DNA of 64,000 nt. Source: Actinoplanes ianthinogenes. Its GTDB lineage: Bacteria > Actinomycetota > Actinomycetes > Mycobacteriales > Micromonosporaceae. This document shows, one piece after another, positions 32,005 through 38,978 of this stretch (positions are counted from its first letter, which is position 1; each line of letters begins with the position of its first letter). Below the pieces are notes generated by a model. The model ran no database searches and had not been told where the DNA came from. It saw only the letters and a list, made by a program, of their open reading frames with translations. Position numbers and translations under genes: made by a program. Location of the stretch: positions 7,131,501 through 7,195,500 of the forward strand of contig NZ_AP023356.1 of NCBI RefSeq assembly GCF_018324205.1, in the 5' to 3' direction.

Positions 32005-33224
32005 CGGCTCGGTCCTGCTCCGCCGCTCGGCTCCGCCTCGTCCGGCAGGGGCTCGACCTCGTCGGGCGCGAAGTACAGGTACCGGCCGTACCAGTCGTGC
32101 AGGTCGGCGGCCGGGTCCTCGGCCAGCACCACGGCGACGTGCACGCCACCGTCCACGTCGGACCGGATCGCGCAGACCCGGGCCACCCGGCCGGCGAAGA
32201 ACAGGTCCTGCGCGTCGGCCCGCCGCGACGGGTGCAGCCGCACCCGGGTGCCGGCGGCCACCGTCACGCCGTTCACCATCAGCTCCGGCGAGGCCGGGGG
32301 GAGCCGGACGCCGTGCAGGGCGAGCAGGTCGTCCGCGCCCATCCGGTCGCAGCGGTCGACGATCGCGGCGGCGCGCGGGTCGGTGGCCCGGGCCTCGGCC
32401 TTCTCCTGCTCGGTCATCGTCATCACCCGCAGGCTGAGCAGCTCGTCGATCTCGGTGGCGTCGAACAGGTCGCCCGGGCTCTGCTCGGCGATGTGCGGGT
32501 GGTCGTCCAGGATGATCGGCGAGCCGAGCAGCAGGCCGGTGGTGTCCGGCGGCCCGGCCAGCACCGGCCAGCAGCGGTGCTGCCGGCAGCGGGCCGCCTC
32601 CGGGCGGTCGGTGCGCACCGAGACGAAGGTCGCGCCGTGCGTGCGGAGCAGCAGGTGGGTGGCGACCAGCGAGTGCCGCAGCGCGGCGTCCTTGCCGGTG
32701 ACCGGGCCGGGGTGCTCGTTCTCGACCTCGACGGTGAGCCGCAGCAGGTCGCCGTCCGGTTCGGCCACGGTACGGACCCGGGCGGCCAGCGGCCGCCGGG
32801 ACCGCAGGATCCACCCGTCCGGCGGGACGTCGGTGACCTCCTCGCCGCCGGGCACGCTCACCCGGTAGGTGGTGGACCCGCACAGCGGCACCCCGGGCAG
32901 CACGATCTCCCGGGGCACCGCCTCGTCGCAGCTCAGCACCGCCGGCACCCCGGTCACCCGGCGGGCCTGCACCTGGAGGAACCGCAGGTGGATGTCGACC
33001 ACGCCGTACCCGAAGTCGCCCGGCGCGACCAGGCACTGCATGCTCATCCCGGCCGGCTCGGCGAACGCCGACGGCTGCGCCCCGGGCGGCCCGAGCACGC
33101 CGAACTGCCACCGGAACCGGTTCTTCAGCGCGCCGGCCCGGTACGGGTAGAGCAGGTAACCCTCGTAGAGCACCGCGTCCGCGACCGCCCGGGCGGCGTC
33201 CAGGCTGGGCGTCATCCCGGTCAC
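32001..33224 (-). CDS. Hydrogenase-associated protein of unknown function
   Basis: A 407-residue protein lying between hhyL and the maturation protease, with stop-start overlaps on both sides (GTGA with hhyL, ATGA with the protease). The N-terminal 330 residues look like a soluble alpha/beta domain with VLYEGYLLYPYRAGALKNRF near the start. The C-terminal 80 residues form a beta-barrel-like domain ending in DWYGRYLYFAPDEVEPL. No cofactor motif is evident. The coupling implies an assembly or electron-transfer accessory role. The ATG at 33215 is the alternative start. Confidence 0.65.
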   Translation of the reverse strand: MTGMTPSLDAARAVADAVLYEGYLLYPYRAGALKNRFRWQFGVLGPPGAQPSAFAEPAGMSMQCLVAPGDFGYGVVDIHLRFLQVQARRVTGVPAVLSCDEAVPREIVLPGVPLCGSTTYRVSVPGGEEVTDVPPDGWILRSRRPLAARVRTVAEPDGDLLRLTVEVENEHPGPVTGKDAALRHSLVATHLLLRTHGATFVSVRTDRPEAARCRQHRCWPVLAGPPDTTGLLLGSPIILDDHPHIAEQSPGDLFDATEIDELLSLRVMTMTEQEKAEARATDPRAAAIVDRCDRMGADDLLALHGVRLPPASPELMVNGVTVAAGTRVRLHPSRRADAQDLFFAGRVARVCAIRSDVDGGVHVAVVLAEDPAADLHDWYGRYLYFAPDEVEPLPDEAEPSGGAGPSR

Positions 33225-34960
33225 CCGCCCGCCGGGGAGTGGGTCAGCTCCAGCTTCTTCCCGCCGCCGAGATACATGTGCACGCCGCAGGGCAGGCACG
33301 GGTCGAAGCTGCGCACCGTACGCATGATGTCGATGCCCTTGAAGTTCTCCCGGTCGTTCTCCTCGAAGATCGGCTGGCCCTGCACCGCGTCCTCGTACGG
33401 TCCCGGGGTGCCGAAGCTGTCCCGCGGCCCGGCGTTCCACGGCGTCGGCGGGTACGGGTGGTAGTTCGCGATCCGGCCGTCCCGGATCACCATGTGGTGC
33501 GAGAGCGCGCCGCGCACCGCCTCGGTGAAGCCGCAGCCGATGCCCTCGTCCGGCACCTCGAACGGCTCCCAGGTCTTGGTCCGCCCGGCCCGGATCTCGC
33601 CCAGCGCCCGCTCGGCGAAGTGCAGCGCGCAGGCGGCGGCGTACGCCTGGAAGTAGGTCCGCGCCCGGTTGCGCTCCAGCGTGTTGCTCCACCGCGGGAT
33701 GGTCCACTCCAGCTCGACCGGACCCTTGAGCGCCGTTTTCGGCAGGTTGATCCGCACGCTCGACCCGGTCGAGCGGACGTACCCGATGTCGACCAGCCCG
33801 GCCAGCGCCGTGGTCCAGAGCCGGGCCAGCGGGCCGCCGCCGGTGTCCAGGGCCAGGTAGTCCTTGCCGTCGAACCAGCGCGGCGACATCACCCAGCTGT
33901 ACTTGTCGTCCAGGTCGCGTTTCTGCGGGTGCGGGTTGGTGTGCTGGTTCCACGGGTGGCGGCGGTCGACCGGGTTGCCGAGCGGGTCCTGGGTCACGAA
34001 GATCTCCTGGTCCGCCCAGTCGTCGTAGTACGACGAGCCGAGCAGGATCCGGATCCCCAGGTTGATCTTCACGAGGTCGGTGGTGATCAGCTTGCCGTCG
34101 ACGACGATGCCCGGGGTGACGTACATCTTGCGACCCCAGTCGGCCATCCCGGCGTACCGGAAATCGCAGTGTTCGGGGTCCTGGAAGGACCCCCAGCAAC
34201 CCAGCAGGACCCGGCGGTTGCCGACCTCCTCGTAGCCGGGCAGCGCCATGTAGAAGAAGTCGAAGAGGTCGTCGTGCATCGGCACGGCCTTCTTCATGAA
34301 CTCGATGTAGCGCATCAGCCGGGTCAGATAGTCGGTCATCAGCTGGCTGGTGGCGACCGTGCCGACCCCGCCCGGGTACAGCGTGGACGGGTGCACGTGG
34401 CGCCCCTCCATCAGGCAGAACATCTCGCGGGTCATCCGGCTGACCTGGAGCGCCTCGCGGTAGAACTCACCGGTGAACGGGTTGAGCGAGCGCATGATGT
34501 CGCCGACGGTGCGGAAGCCGTGCCGGTCGGCGTGCCGGGCCTGCGTCCGGTCGGCCAGCTCCAGCACGCCCGGGTTGGTCTCGGCCACCATCTTCTCGCA
34601 GTAATCGACCCCGACCAGGTTCTCCTGGAAGATGTTGTGGTCGAACATGTACTCGGCGGCCTCGCCCAGATTCACGATCCAGTCGGCGAGCGGCGGGGGC
34701 TTCACGCCGTACGCCATGTTCTGCGCGTAACAGGAGCAGGTGGCGTGGTTGTCGCCGCAGATGCCGCAGATCCGGCTGGTGATGAAGTGCGCGTCCCGCG
34801 GGTCCTTGCCCTTCATGAAGATCGAGTACCCGCGGAAGATCGAGCTGGTGCTCCGGCACTCGGCGACGACCCGGCGCTCGAAGTCGATTTTGGTGTAGAT
34901 GCCCAGGCTGCCGACGATCCGGGTGATCGGATCCCAGGCCATCTCCACGAGCTCGGTCAT
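33221..34960 (-). CDS. hhyL: [NiFe] hydrogenase large subunit, group 1h type
   Basis: A 579-residue subunit. The N-terminal nickel pair is Cys65 and Cys68 (SRICGICGDNHATCS) and the C-terminal pair is in DPCLPCGVHMY (about 555 and 558). The L1 motif and the stretches HNIFQENLVGVDYCEKM and YPGGVGTVAT are those of the actinobacterial group 1h (formerly group 5) enzymes such as mycobacterial Hhy, which oxidise trace atmospheric hydrogen. An 18-residue C-terminal extension follows His561 and should be removed by the protease encoded downstream. The ATG at 34960 is chosen by family length; the frame runs on upstream but overlaps hypA. Confidence 0.95.
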   Translation of the reverse strand: MTELVEMAWDPITRIVGSLGIYTKIDFERRVVAECRSTSSIFRGYSIFMKGKDPRDAHFITSRICGICGDNHATCSCYAQNMAYGVKPPPLADWIVNLGEAAEYMFDHNIFQENLVGVDYCEKMVAETNPGVLELADRTQARHADRHGFRTVGDIMRSLNPFTGEFYREALQVSRMTREMFCLMEGRHVHPSTLYPGGVGTVATSQLMTDYLTRLMRYIEFMKKAVPMHDDLFDFFYMALPGYEEVGNRRVLLGCWGSFQDPEHCDFRYAGMADWGRKMYVTPGIVVDGKLITTDLVKINLGIRILLGSSYYDDWADQEIFVTQDPLGNPVDRRHPWNQHTNPHPQKRDLDDKYSWVMSPRWFDGKDYLALDTGGGPLARLWTTALAGLVDIGYVRSTGSSVRINLPKTALKGPVELEWTIPRWSNTLERNRARTYFQAYAAACALHFAERALGEIRAGRTKTWEPFEVPDEGIGCGFTEAVRGALSHHMVIRDGRIANYHPYPPTPWNAGPRDSFGTPGPYEDAVQGQPIFEENDRENFKGIDIMRTVRSFDPCLPCGVHMYLGGGKKLELTHSPAGG

Positions 34961-34986
34961 GCGGTCTCCACCGTCCCGCCCGATAG

Positions 34987-35002
34987 TGTGACGCGTGTAA
35001 CA
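34987..35002. promoter_or_regulatory. CRP/GlxR-like operator between hhyL and hypA
   Basis: TGTGACGCGTGTAACA fits the cyclic-AMP receptor consensus TGTGA-N6-TCACA at nine of ten positions. It lies 26 bases upstream of the hhyL start and 75 bases upstream of hypA, in their divergent region. A CRP-family activator or repressor could set hydrogenase expression by carbon or redox state. Confidence 0.6.
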
Positions 35003-35077
35003 GCCTTGCGCGGTGCGTGGGAGACTGTCAATCGGCCCGGCGAACACCACCTGACCGGGTATCCCGGAGGCGCGAAC

Positions 35078-35392
35078 GTGCACGAGTTGTCGATCGCCGA
35101 GGGCATCGCCGGCGAGGTCCGGGACCGCGCGGCCGGTCGCCCGGTGCGCCGGGTCACCGTGCGGGTCGGCGCGCTGCACGCGGTGCAGCCCGACGCCCTG
35201 CGGTTCGGCTTCCAGCTGGCCGCGGCGGGCATCGAACTGGTCATCGAGCACCGGCCGGCGACCGTCCTGTGCCGAGCCTGCGGGCGGGAGAGCGAGCTGC
35301 CCGATCAGATCCTGCTCTGCTCGTGCGGGAGCGCCGACGTGGCGGTCACCGGCGGACGGGAGCTGGAGATAGTCACGATGGAACTGGCCTGA
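35078..35392 (+). CDS. hypA: Hydrogenase nickel-insertion protein HypA
   Basis: A 104-residue protein beginning VHELSIAEGI; the His2-Glu3 nickel site is kept, using a GTG start with GGAGG at 35066-35070. The zinc site reads CRAC then LCSCGSADV, so the second pair is C-x-C instead of the usual C-x-x-C. It delivers nickel to the large subunit. It is the only hydrogenase-locus gene on the plus strand. No hypB is seen in the window. Confidence 0.88.
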   Translation: MHELSIAEGIAGEVRDRAAGRPVRRVTVRVGALHAVQPDALRFGFQLAAAGIELVIEHRPATVLCRACGRESELPDQILLCSCGSADVAVTGGRELEIVTMELA

Positions 35393-35396
35393 CCGG

Positions 35397-35951
35397 TCAC
35401 CCGGCCAGCGCGACCACCGGCTGCCGGTGCCAGATGGGGACCAGCTCCGCGTCGGCGGGCGTGTGCCGCACCCCGACCACCCGGTCGGCGTGCACGCTGC
35501 TGGCGGTCTCGGCGGCCACCGAGTGCAGCGCCGCGGGCGAGGTGACCAGCACCGGCAGGCTCCCGTCGGCCAGGCAGTTGTGCAGCGCCGTGAGGTTCTC
35601 CCGCAGCCAGGCGCGGTCCTGCCGGGCCGGCATCGGGACCACGTGGTGCCGGGTCAGACGGCGACGAAGCCCGGCGATCACGGCCGAACCGGCCGTCAGC
35701 GCCGGGCCGTCCGACCCGAGCACCACGAGGAGCTCGTCGGCCGCCGCGAGCTCGGCCAGCCGGGACACCATCCGGTGGCAGCCGGTGGCGGGCTCACGGA
35801 CCACCGCGACGGTGACCGACGACTCGTCGGTGGGCAGCTCGAGCAGCGATATTCCGGCCGGCCGGGCCGGCGGTGGCTCGAACGGCAGGTACCACCGTCC
35901 GGCATTGGCGACGGCCAGGGCCCGGTGCTCGGAGATGCGGTGCCAGATCAC
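35397..35951 (-). CDS. Unknown protein inside the hydrogenase locus
   Basis: A 184-residue soluble protein, starting VIWHRISEHRALAVANAGRWYLPFEPPP; the middle has alternating hydrophobic strands and helices (LLVVLGSDGPALTAGSAVIAG). No family is recognised. The GTG at 35951 has a GAGGAG ribosome site at 7-base spacing; the ATG at 36014 has none. It converges on hypA (4 bases between stops) and is preceded by a 229-base structured leader, so it may be separately regulated. Confidence 0.6.
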   Translation of the reverse strand: MIWHRISEHRALAVANAGRWYLPFEPPPARPAGISLLELPTDESSVTVAVVREPATGCHRMVSRLAELAAADELLVVLGSDGPALTAGSAVIAGLRRRLTRHHVVPMPARQDRAWLRENLTALHNCLADGSLPVLVTSPAALHSVAAETASSVHADRVVGVRHTPADAELVPIWHRQPVVALAG

Positions 35952-36136
35952 GTTCTCGCTCCTCGGGGATTCGTCGTAGCGGGGGCGCCCTCCGGCAAGG
36001 GGGTCACCGCTCATGACGGTGCCGGTCTGGCGTGCTGGTCACGTTGCCCTACCCTCCCCGACGGCCACCAGCCCCAAGCGTGTCCGCCCAGCTCTGGGCG
36101 CCTGCGGAGGAAGGGAACACCTGGTCACGGGTGGTG
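35952..36136 (-). promoter_or_regulatory. Structured leader upstream of the unknown gene
   Basis: Reading leftward, the region holds a 6-bp hairpin (CGCCCA 36085-36090 with TGGGCG 36095-36100) and a longer stem pairing ACCAGC (36067-36072) with GCTGGT (36034-36039). A conserved-looking GGGTAGGGCAACGTGACC and GCCAGACCGGC follow on the minus strand. It looks like folded RNA. It matches no riboswitch class I can name with confidence. Confidence 0.3.
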
Positions 36137-36154
36137 CCGGACAGTTGTGTCCGG
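36137..36154 (-). terminator. Hairpin after the hhyS operon
   Basis: CCGGACA (36137-36143) and TGTCCGG (36148-36154) form a perfect 7-bp stem with a 4-base loop, 27 bases beyond the stop of the DUF5947 gene. It probably ends the hhyS transcript. Confidence 0.55.
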
Positions 36155-36180
36155 TGGCCGGCGGCGCTGGGCGAGTGCAC

Positions 36181-36777
36181 TCAGCCGATCGAGTGACGGG
36201 CGCGTTCGCCGATCCGTCGCTGGAACGTGGTCAATGCCCGGCGCACCTCGGAACCACCGTCCGGCCCCCGCCAGTGCAGCCGGATCGCGCCGGCCAGCGC
36301 GAAACAGACGTCGATCGGGACGAGGGCGGCGTCGAGGCCCTCCGGGGTACGGCTGACGTAGATCGCCTCGACGTCCGGGGCGGGCATCCGGAACAGCGGG
36401 CACACCTCACCCAGCGCCGCCCAGTCGCCCGGATCCACCGTGGACTCGGTGGTGCCGGCCGGGCTCGGGCAGCAGGCCACCGGCCGGCCCAGGTCGCTGT
36501 TGACGAAGACGAACACCGGGAGCGCCGGGATGCCCAGCCGGTTCCAGTCCGACCCGTCGAGGGGATGGTCAGGATCGGTCAGGTAGCGGTTCGGGATCGC
36601 CCGGAGCCGGCCCGCGCCCTCCGGGGCGAACAGCAGGTGGCAGGCCCGGCAGACGCAGCGCAGCGCCCGATCGTCCAGCGCCACCAGGTGACCGTGCGGC
36701 TCACCCAGCGGCTCGCCGCAGAGCTCGCAGCGGCGTACCGGGCCCGCGCCCGGCCGGGCGAAGCGGCGCAGGCTCAC
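36181..36777 (-). CDS. Hydrogenase-associated protein (DUF5947 family)
   Basis: A 198-residue protein with a C-terminal-to-start CELCGEPLG...CVCRACHLLF pair of cysteine clusters (about residues 16-50), likely a zinc or Fe-S site, then FVNSDLGRPVACCPSPAG and a long alpha/beta body. I recognise the family as DUF5947, which accompanies actinobacterial hydrogenase genes. The GTGA overlap with the preceding gene fixes the GTG start. A role in cofactor or cluster assembly is inferred. Confidence 0.7.
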   Translation of the reverse strand: MSLRRFARPGAGPVRRCELCGEPLGEPHGHLVALDDRALRCVCRACHLLFAPEGAGRLRAIPNRYLTDPDHPLDGSDWNRLGIPALPVFVFVNSDLGRPVACCPSPAGTTESTVDPGDWAALGEVCPLFRMPAPDVEAIYVSRTPEGLDAALVPIDVCFALAGAIRLHWRGPDGGSEVRRALTTFQRRIGERARHSIG

Positions 36778-37265
36778 GGCGAGCGCACCGCGCCGGGCCG
36801 GCGGGAGATCTGGAGCAGGGCCGGCCGGGCGGGTGGGAACCGGACGTCGACCGGGCCCGCCTCGGGCGCCGCCCGGCGCACCGCGGCCTCGATCCGCTGG
36901 ACCAGCGCCTGCCGGGTGCCGCCGCAGCCCGGGGCCGGCTCGGCGGCATGCACGTGCACGGTGCCGTCCGGGTCCAGGTCGATGACGGCGCCGGGAACCG
37001 CCGCGCGGATCCGGTCGGCGGCCGGCACCGGATGCAGGTCGTGGATCAGCAGCAGGCTCGCCACCAGCGGGTCCGCGCACAGCTCGGTGACCCGTTCCGG
37101 GCCGAGCGCGGCGGTGATCCGGCCCAGCCCGGCGCCGTAGAGCTGGACCAGGCAGCGGACCAGCTCCTCGGCGGTGTCCGCGGCCCGCGGATCCGGCCCG
37201 GCGCGCAGGGCGGCCAGCAGCCCCTCGATCCGCGCGGCCACGGTGTCAGGATCGGGCGGGCTCAT
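36774..37265 (-). CDS. Hydrogenase-associated NifU-like protein
   Basis: A 163-residue protein between hhyS and the DUF5947 gene. A helical N-terminal half (LLLIHDLHP) is followed by a small alpha/beta domain with PGCGGTRQALVQRIEAAV, similar to the NifU C-terminal scaffold but with only one cysteine of the usual CxxC. It overlaps hhyS by 20 bases. A role in Fe-S delivery to the small subunit is plausible, not shown. Confidence 0.6.
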   Translation of the reverse strand: MSPPDPDTVAARIEGLLAALRAGPDPRAADTAEELVRCLVQLYGAGLGRITAALGPERVTELCADPLVASLLLIHDLHPVPAADRIRAAVPGAVIDLDPDGTVHVHAAEPAPGCGGTRQALVQRIEAAVRRAAPEAGPVDVRFPPARPALLQISRRPGAVRSP

Positions 37266-38241
37266 CGACCGGCTCCATGCCGACCCGGACGGTGAAACCG
37301 CGCAGGGTCTGCACCAGCGGCACGAACGCGGTGACCGGCCCGGTCGCCGCGCCCACCGGGTTCTCCATGAACGGCTGGAACTTGTCCGGGAAGCCGGGCA
37401 TGGTGCAGCCGATGCAGATGCCGCCCACGTTGGGGCAGCCGCCCACCCCGTTGATCCAGCCCCGTTTCGCCACGTTGCACCGCACCACCTGGCCCCAGCA
37501 GCCGATCTTGACGAGGCAGGCGGACGAGCCGGGCCCGGCCACGAAGTCGCTCTGGTCGTAATAGGACGCGCGGTCGCAGCCGGAGTGCACGGTCGCCTCG
37601 AACAGCCACCGCGGGCGCAACTCCTCGTCGAGCGGGATCATCGGCGCCTGCCCGGCGACCTGGTTCAGCAGGTAGACCAGGGTCTCCGAGAGATTGTCCG
37701 GATGGGTCGGGCAGCCGGGCACGCAGACCACCGGCACCCCGGCCGTCGAGCGCCACTCCCGGCCCAGGTAGTCCGGCACGCCCATGGCGCCGGTCGGGTT
37801 GCCGGCCATCGCGTGGATCCCGCCGTACGCCGCGCAGGTCCCGACCGCGACCACCGCGGTGGCCCGGGGCGCGAGCCGGTCCAGCCACTCGCTCACGGTG
37901 ATCGGCTGACCGGTCACCGGGTCGTTGCCGAACCCGCTCCAATACCCCTCCGGCTTGTTGCGCTCGTCCGGCACCGAACCCTCGACCACCAGGATGAACG
38001 GGTCCAGCTCGCCCCGCTCCGCGCGGTGCCACCAGGTCATCAGGTCCGGACCGTTCTGATAGTCCAGATAGGGCCAGTGCAGCTCGATCGGCGGCAGGCC
38101 GGGCAGCGCGCCGAGCACGATCTCCTCGATGCTCGGCTGGGTCGCGGCGGTCAGCGAGACCGATTCGCCGTCGCAGCTGAGGCCGCCGTTCATCCACAGG
38201 ATGTGCAGCACCCGATCGTCGCCGAAGTCTGTTGGCAGCAT
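37246..38241 (-). CDS. hhyS: [NiFe] hydrogenase small subunit, group 1h type
   Basis: A 331-residue electron-transfer subunit. The proximal-cluster motif reads NGGLSCDGES: Cys23 is followed by Asp24 where standard enzymes have a second cysteine, matching the 3Cys-1Asp [4Fe-4S] proximal cluster known in the group 1h/5 enzyme of Ralstonia. Further cysteines in VGTCAAYGG, CVPGCPTHPD and the C-terminal GCDRASY, CLVKIGCWG, CPNVGGICIGCTMPGFPDKF region bind the three clusters. There is no twin-arginine signal, so the enzyme is cytoplasmic-facing. The ATG at 38241 is used; a GTG lies 9 bases upstream. Confidence 0.93.
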   Translation of the reverse strand: MLPTDFGDDRVLHILWMNGGLSCDGESVSLTAATQPSIEEIVLGALPGLPPIELHWPYLDYQNGPDLMTWWHRAERGELDPFILVVEGSVPDERNKPEGYWSGFGNDPVTGQPITVSEWLDRLAPRATAVVAVGTCAAYGGIHAMAGNPTGAMGVPDYLGREWRSTAGVPVVCVPGCPTHPDNLSETLVYLLNQVAGQAPMIPLDEELRPRWLFEATVHSGCDRASYYDQSDFVAGPGSSACLVKIGCWGQVVRCNVAKRGWINGVGGCPNVGGICIGCTMPGFPDKFQPFMENPVGAATGPVTAFVPLVQTLRGFTVRVGMEPVDEPARS

Positions 38242-38334
38242 CGCCGTCACCGTCCGCTCGATACCCGGCAGCCTAGGCTCCCGCGGCCGCTCGCAGAAGC
38301 TGGTCACCCGTCCGGGCCGGCGTAAGGTGACGCC

Positions 38335-38874
38335 ATGGTTCCGGACGCCCCGGAGAGCATCGAGATCCTCCCGCTCGTGGTGGTCACCCAGTCCTTCCCG
38401 GCCCGCCCGTCGGCGCTCCCCGACGTGCGCGCCTTCCTGCGCCGGCAGCTCACCGGCCGGCCGGTCTCCGACGACGACGTGCGCCAGCTCTGCGACCGGG
38501 TGGCCGACGTGCTGCTGACCGCGGCCGGGGTGACCGGCCGCCTGCAGATCTCGCTGCGGATCTTCCCGTCCTGGGCCGAGGTCGACGTGCTCAGCACGAC
38601 CGGCGACGAGGTCCCGGCCCCGGCCCCGCCGCCGGCCAGGGCCGATCCGGCCCCGGCCGCGACACCCCTTCCGGGTACGCGGGAGCCGGCCCCGTCGTTC
38701 GCCCTCTGGCTGACCGCCCTGCTCCGCAGCGAGGGCCTGACCATGGAGGCGGCCGCCCGCCGCCTGGACGTCTCCACCAAGACGATCAGCCGCTGGGTCT
38801 CCGGCGCCACCGAACCCCGTCTCCGCGACCTCTACCGCATCCAGGAGATCTTCGGCGAGGCCCCGTTCCGCTGA
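38335..38874 (+). CDS. XRE-type HTH protein divergent from hhyS
   Basis: A 179-residue protein. The C-terminal 60 residues form a Cro/C1-like helix-turn-helix (LTMEAAARRLDVSTKTISRW is its core). The N-terminal 85 residues are an alpha/beta domain that could be a degenerate histidine-kinase-type ATPase fold, joined by a Pro/Ala-rich linker. An AAGGTGA ribosome site precedes the ATG. Its position 93 bases from hhyS, in the opposite direction, makes it a candidate hydrogenase regulator. Confidence 0.65.
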   Translation: MVPDAPESIEILPLVVVTQSFPARPSALPDVRAFLRRQLTGRPVSDDDVRQLCDRVADVLLTAAGVTGRLQISLRIFPSWAEVDVLSTTGDEVPAPAPPPARADPAPAATPLPGTREPAPSFALWLTALLRSEGLTMEAAARRLDVSTKTISRWVSGATEPRLRDLYRIQEIFGEAPFR

Positions 38875-38913
38875 TCGTCGCGAACGCCCGGCCCGTCCCG
38901 GTGGCCGGAGCAG

Positions 38914-38949
38914 TTGACGGAGCGGCCCGGGCTCCGATACTCATGAGTA
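38914..38949 (+). promoter_or_regulatory. Promoter and palindrome before the molybdopterin oxidoreductase
   Basis: A -35 TTGACG (38914-38919) and -10-like GATACT (38936-38941) at 16-base spacing are followed by the perfect 12-bp palindrome TACTCATGAGTA (38938-38949), which overlaps the -10. The layout suggests a repressor-controlled promoter. Confidence 0.5.
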
Positions 38950-38978
38950 ACAAAAGCCCGGAAGGCTGGTGAGACGTC

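Noticed and set aside
36001..36160. Cobalamin riboswitch
   Set aside because: Only a GCCAGACCGGC segment resembles the B12 box; the other conserved elements are absent or out of order.
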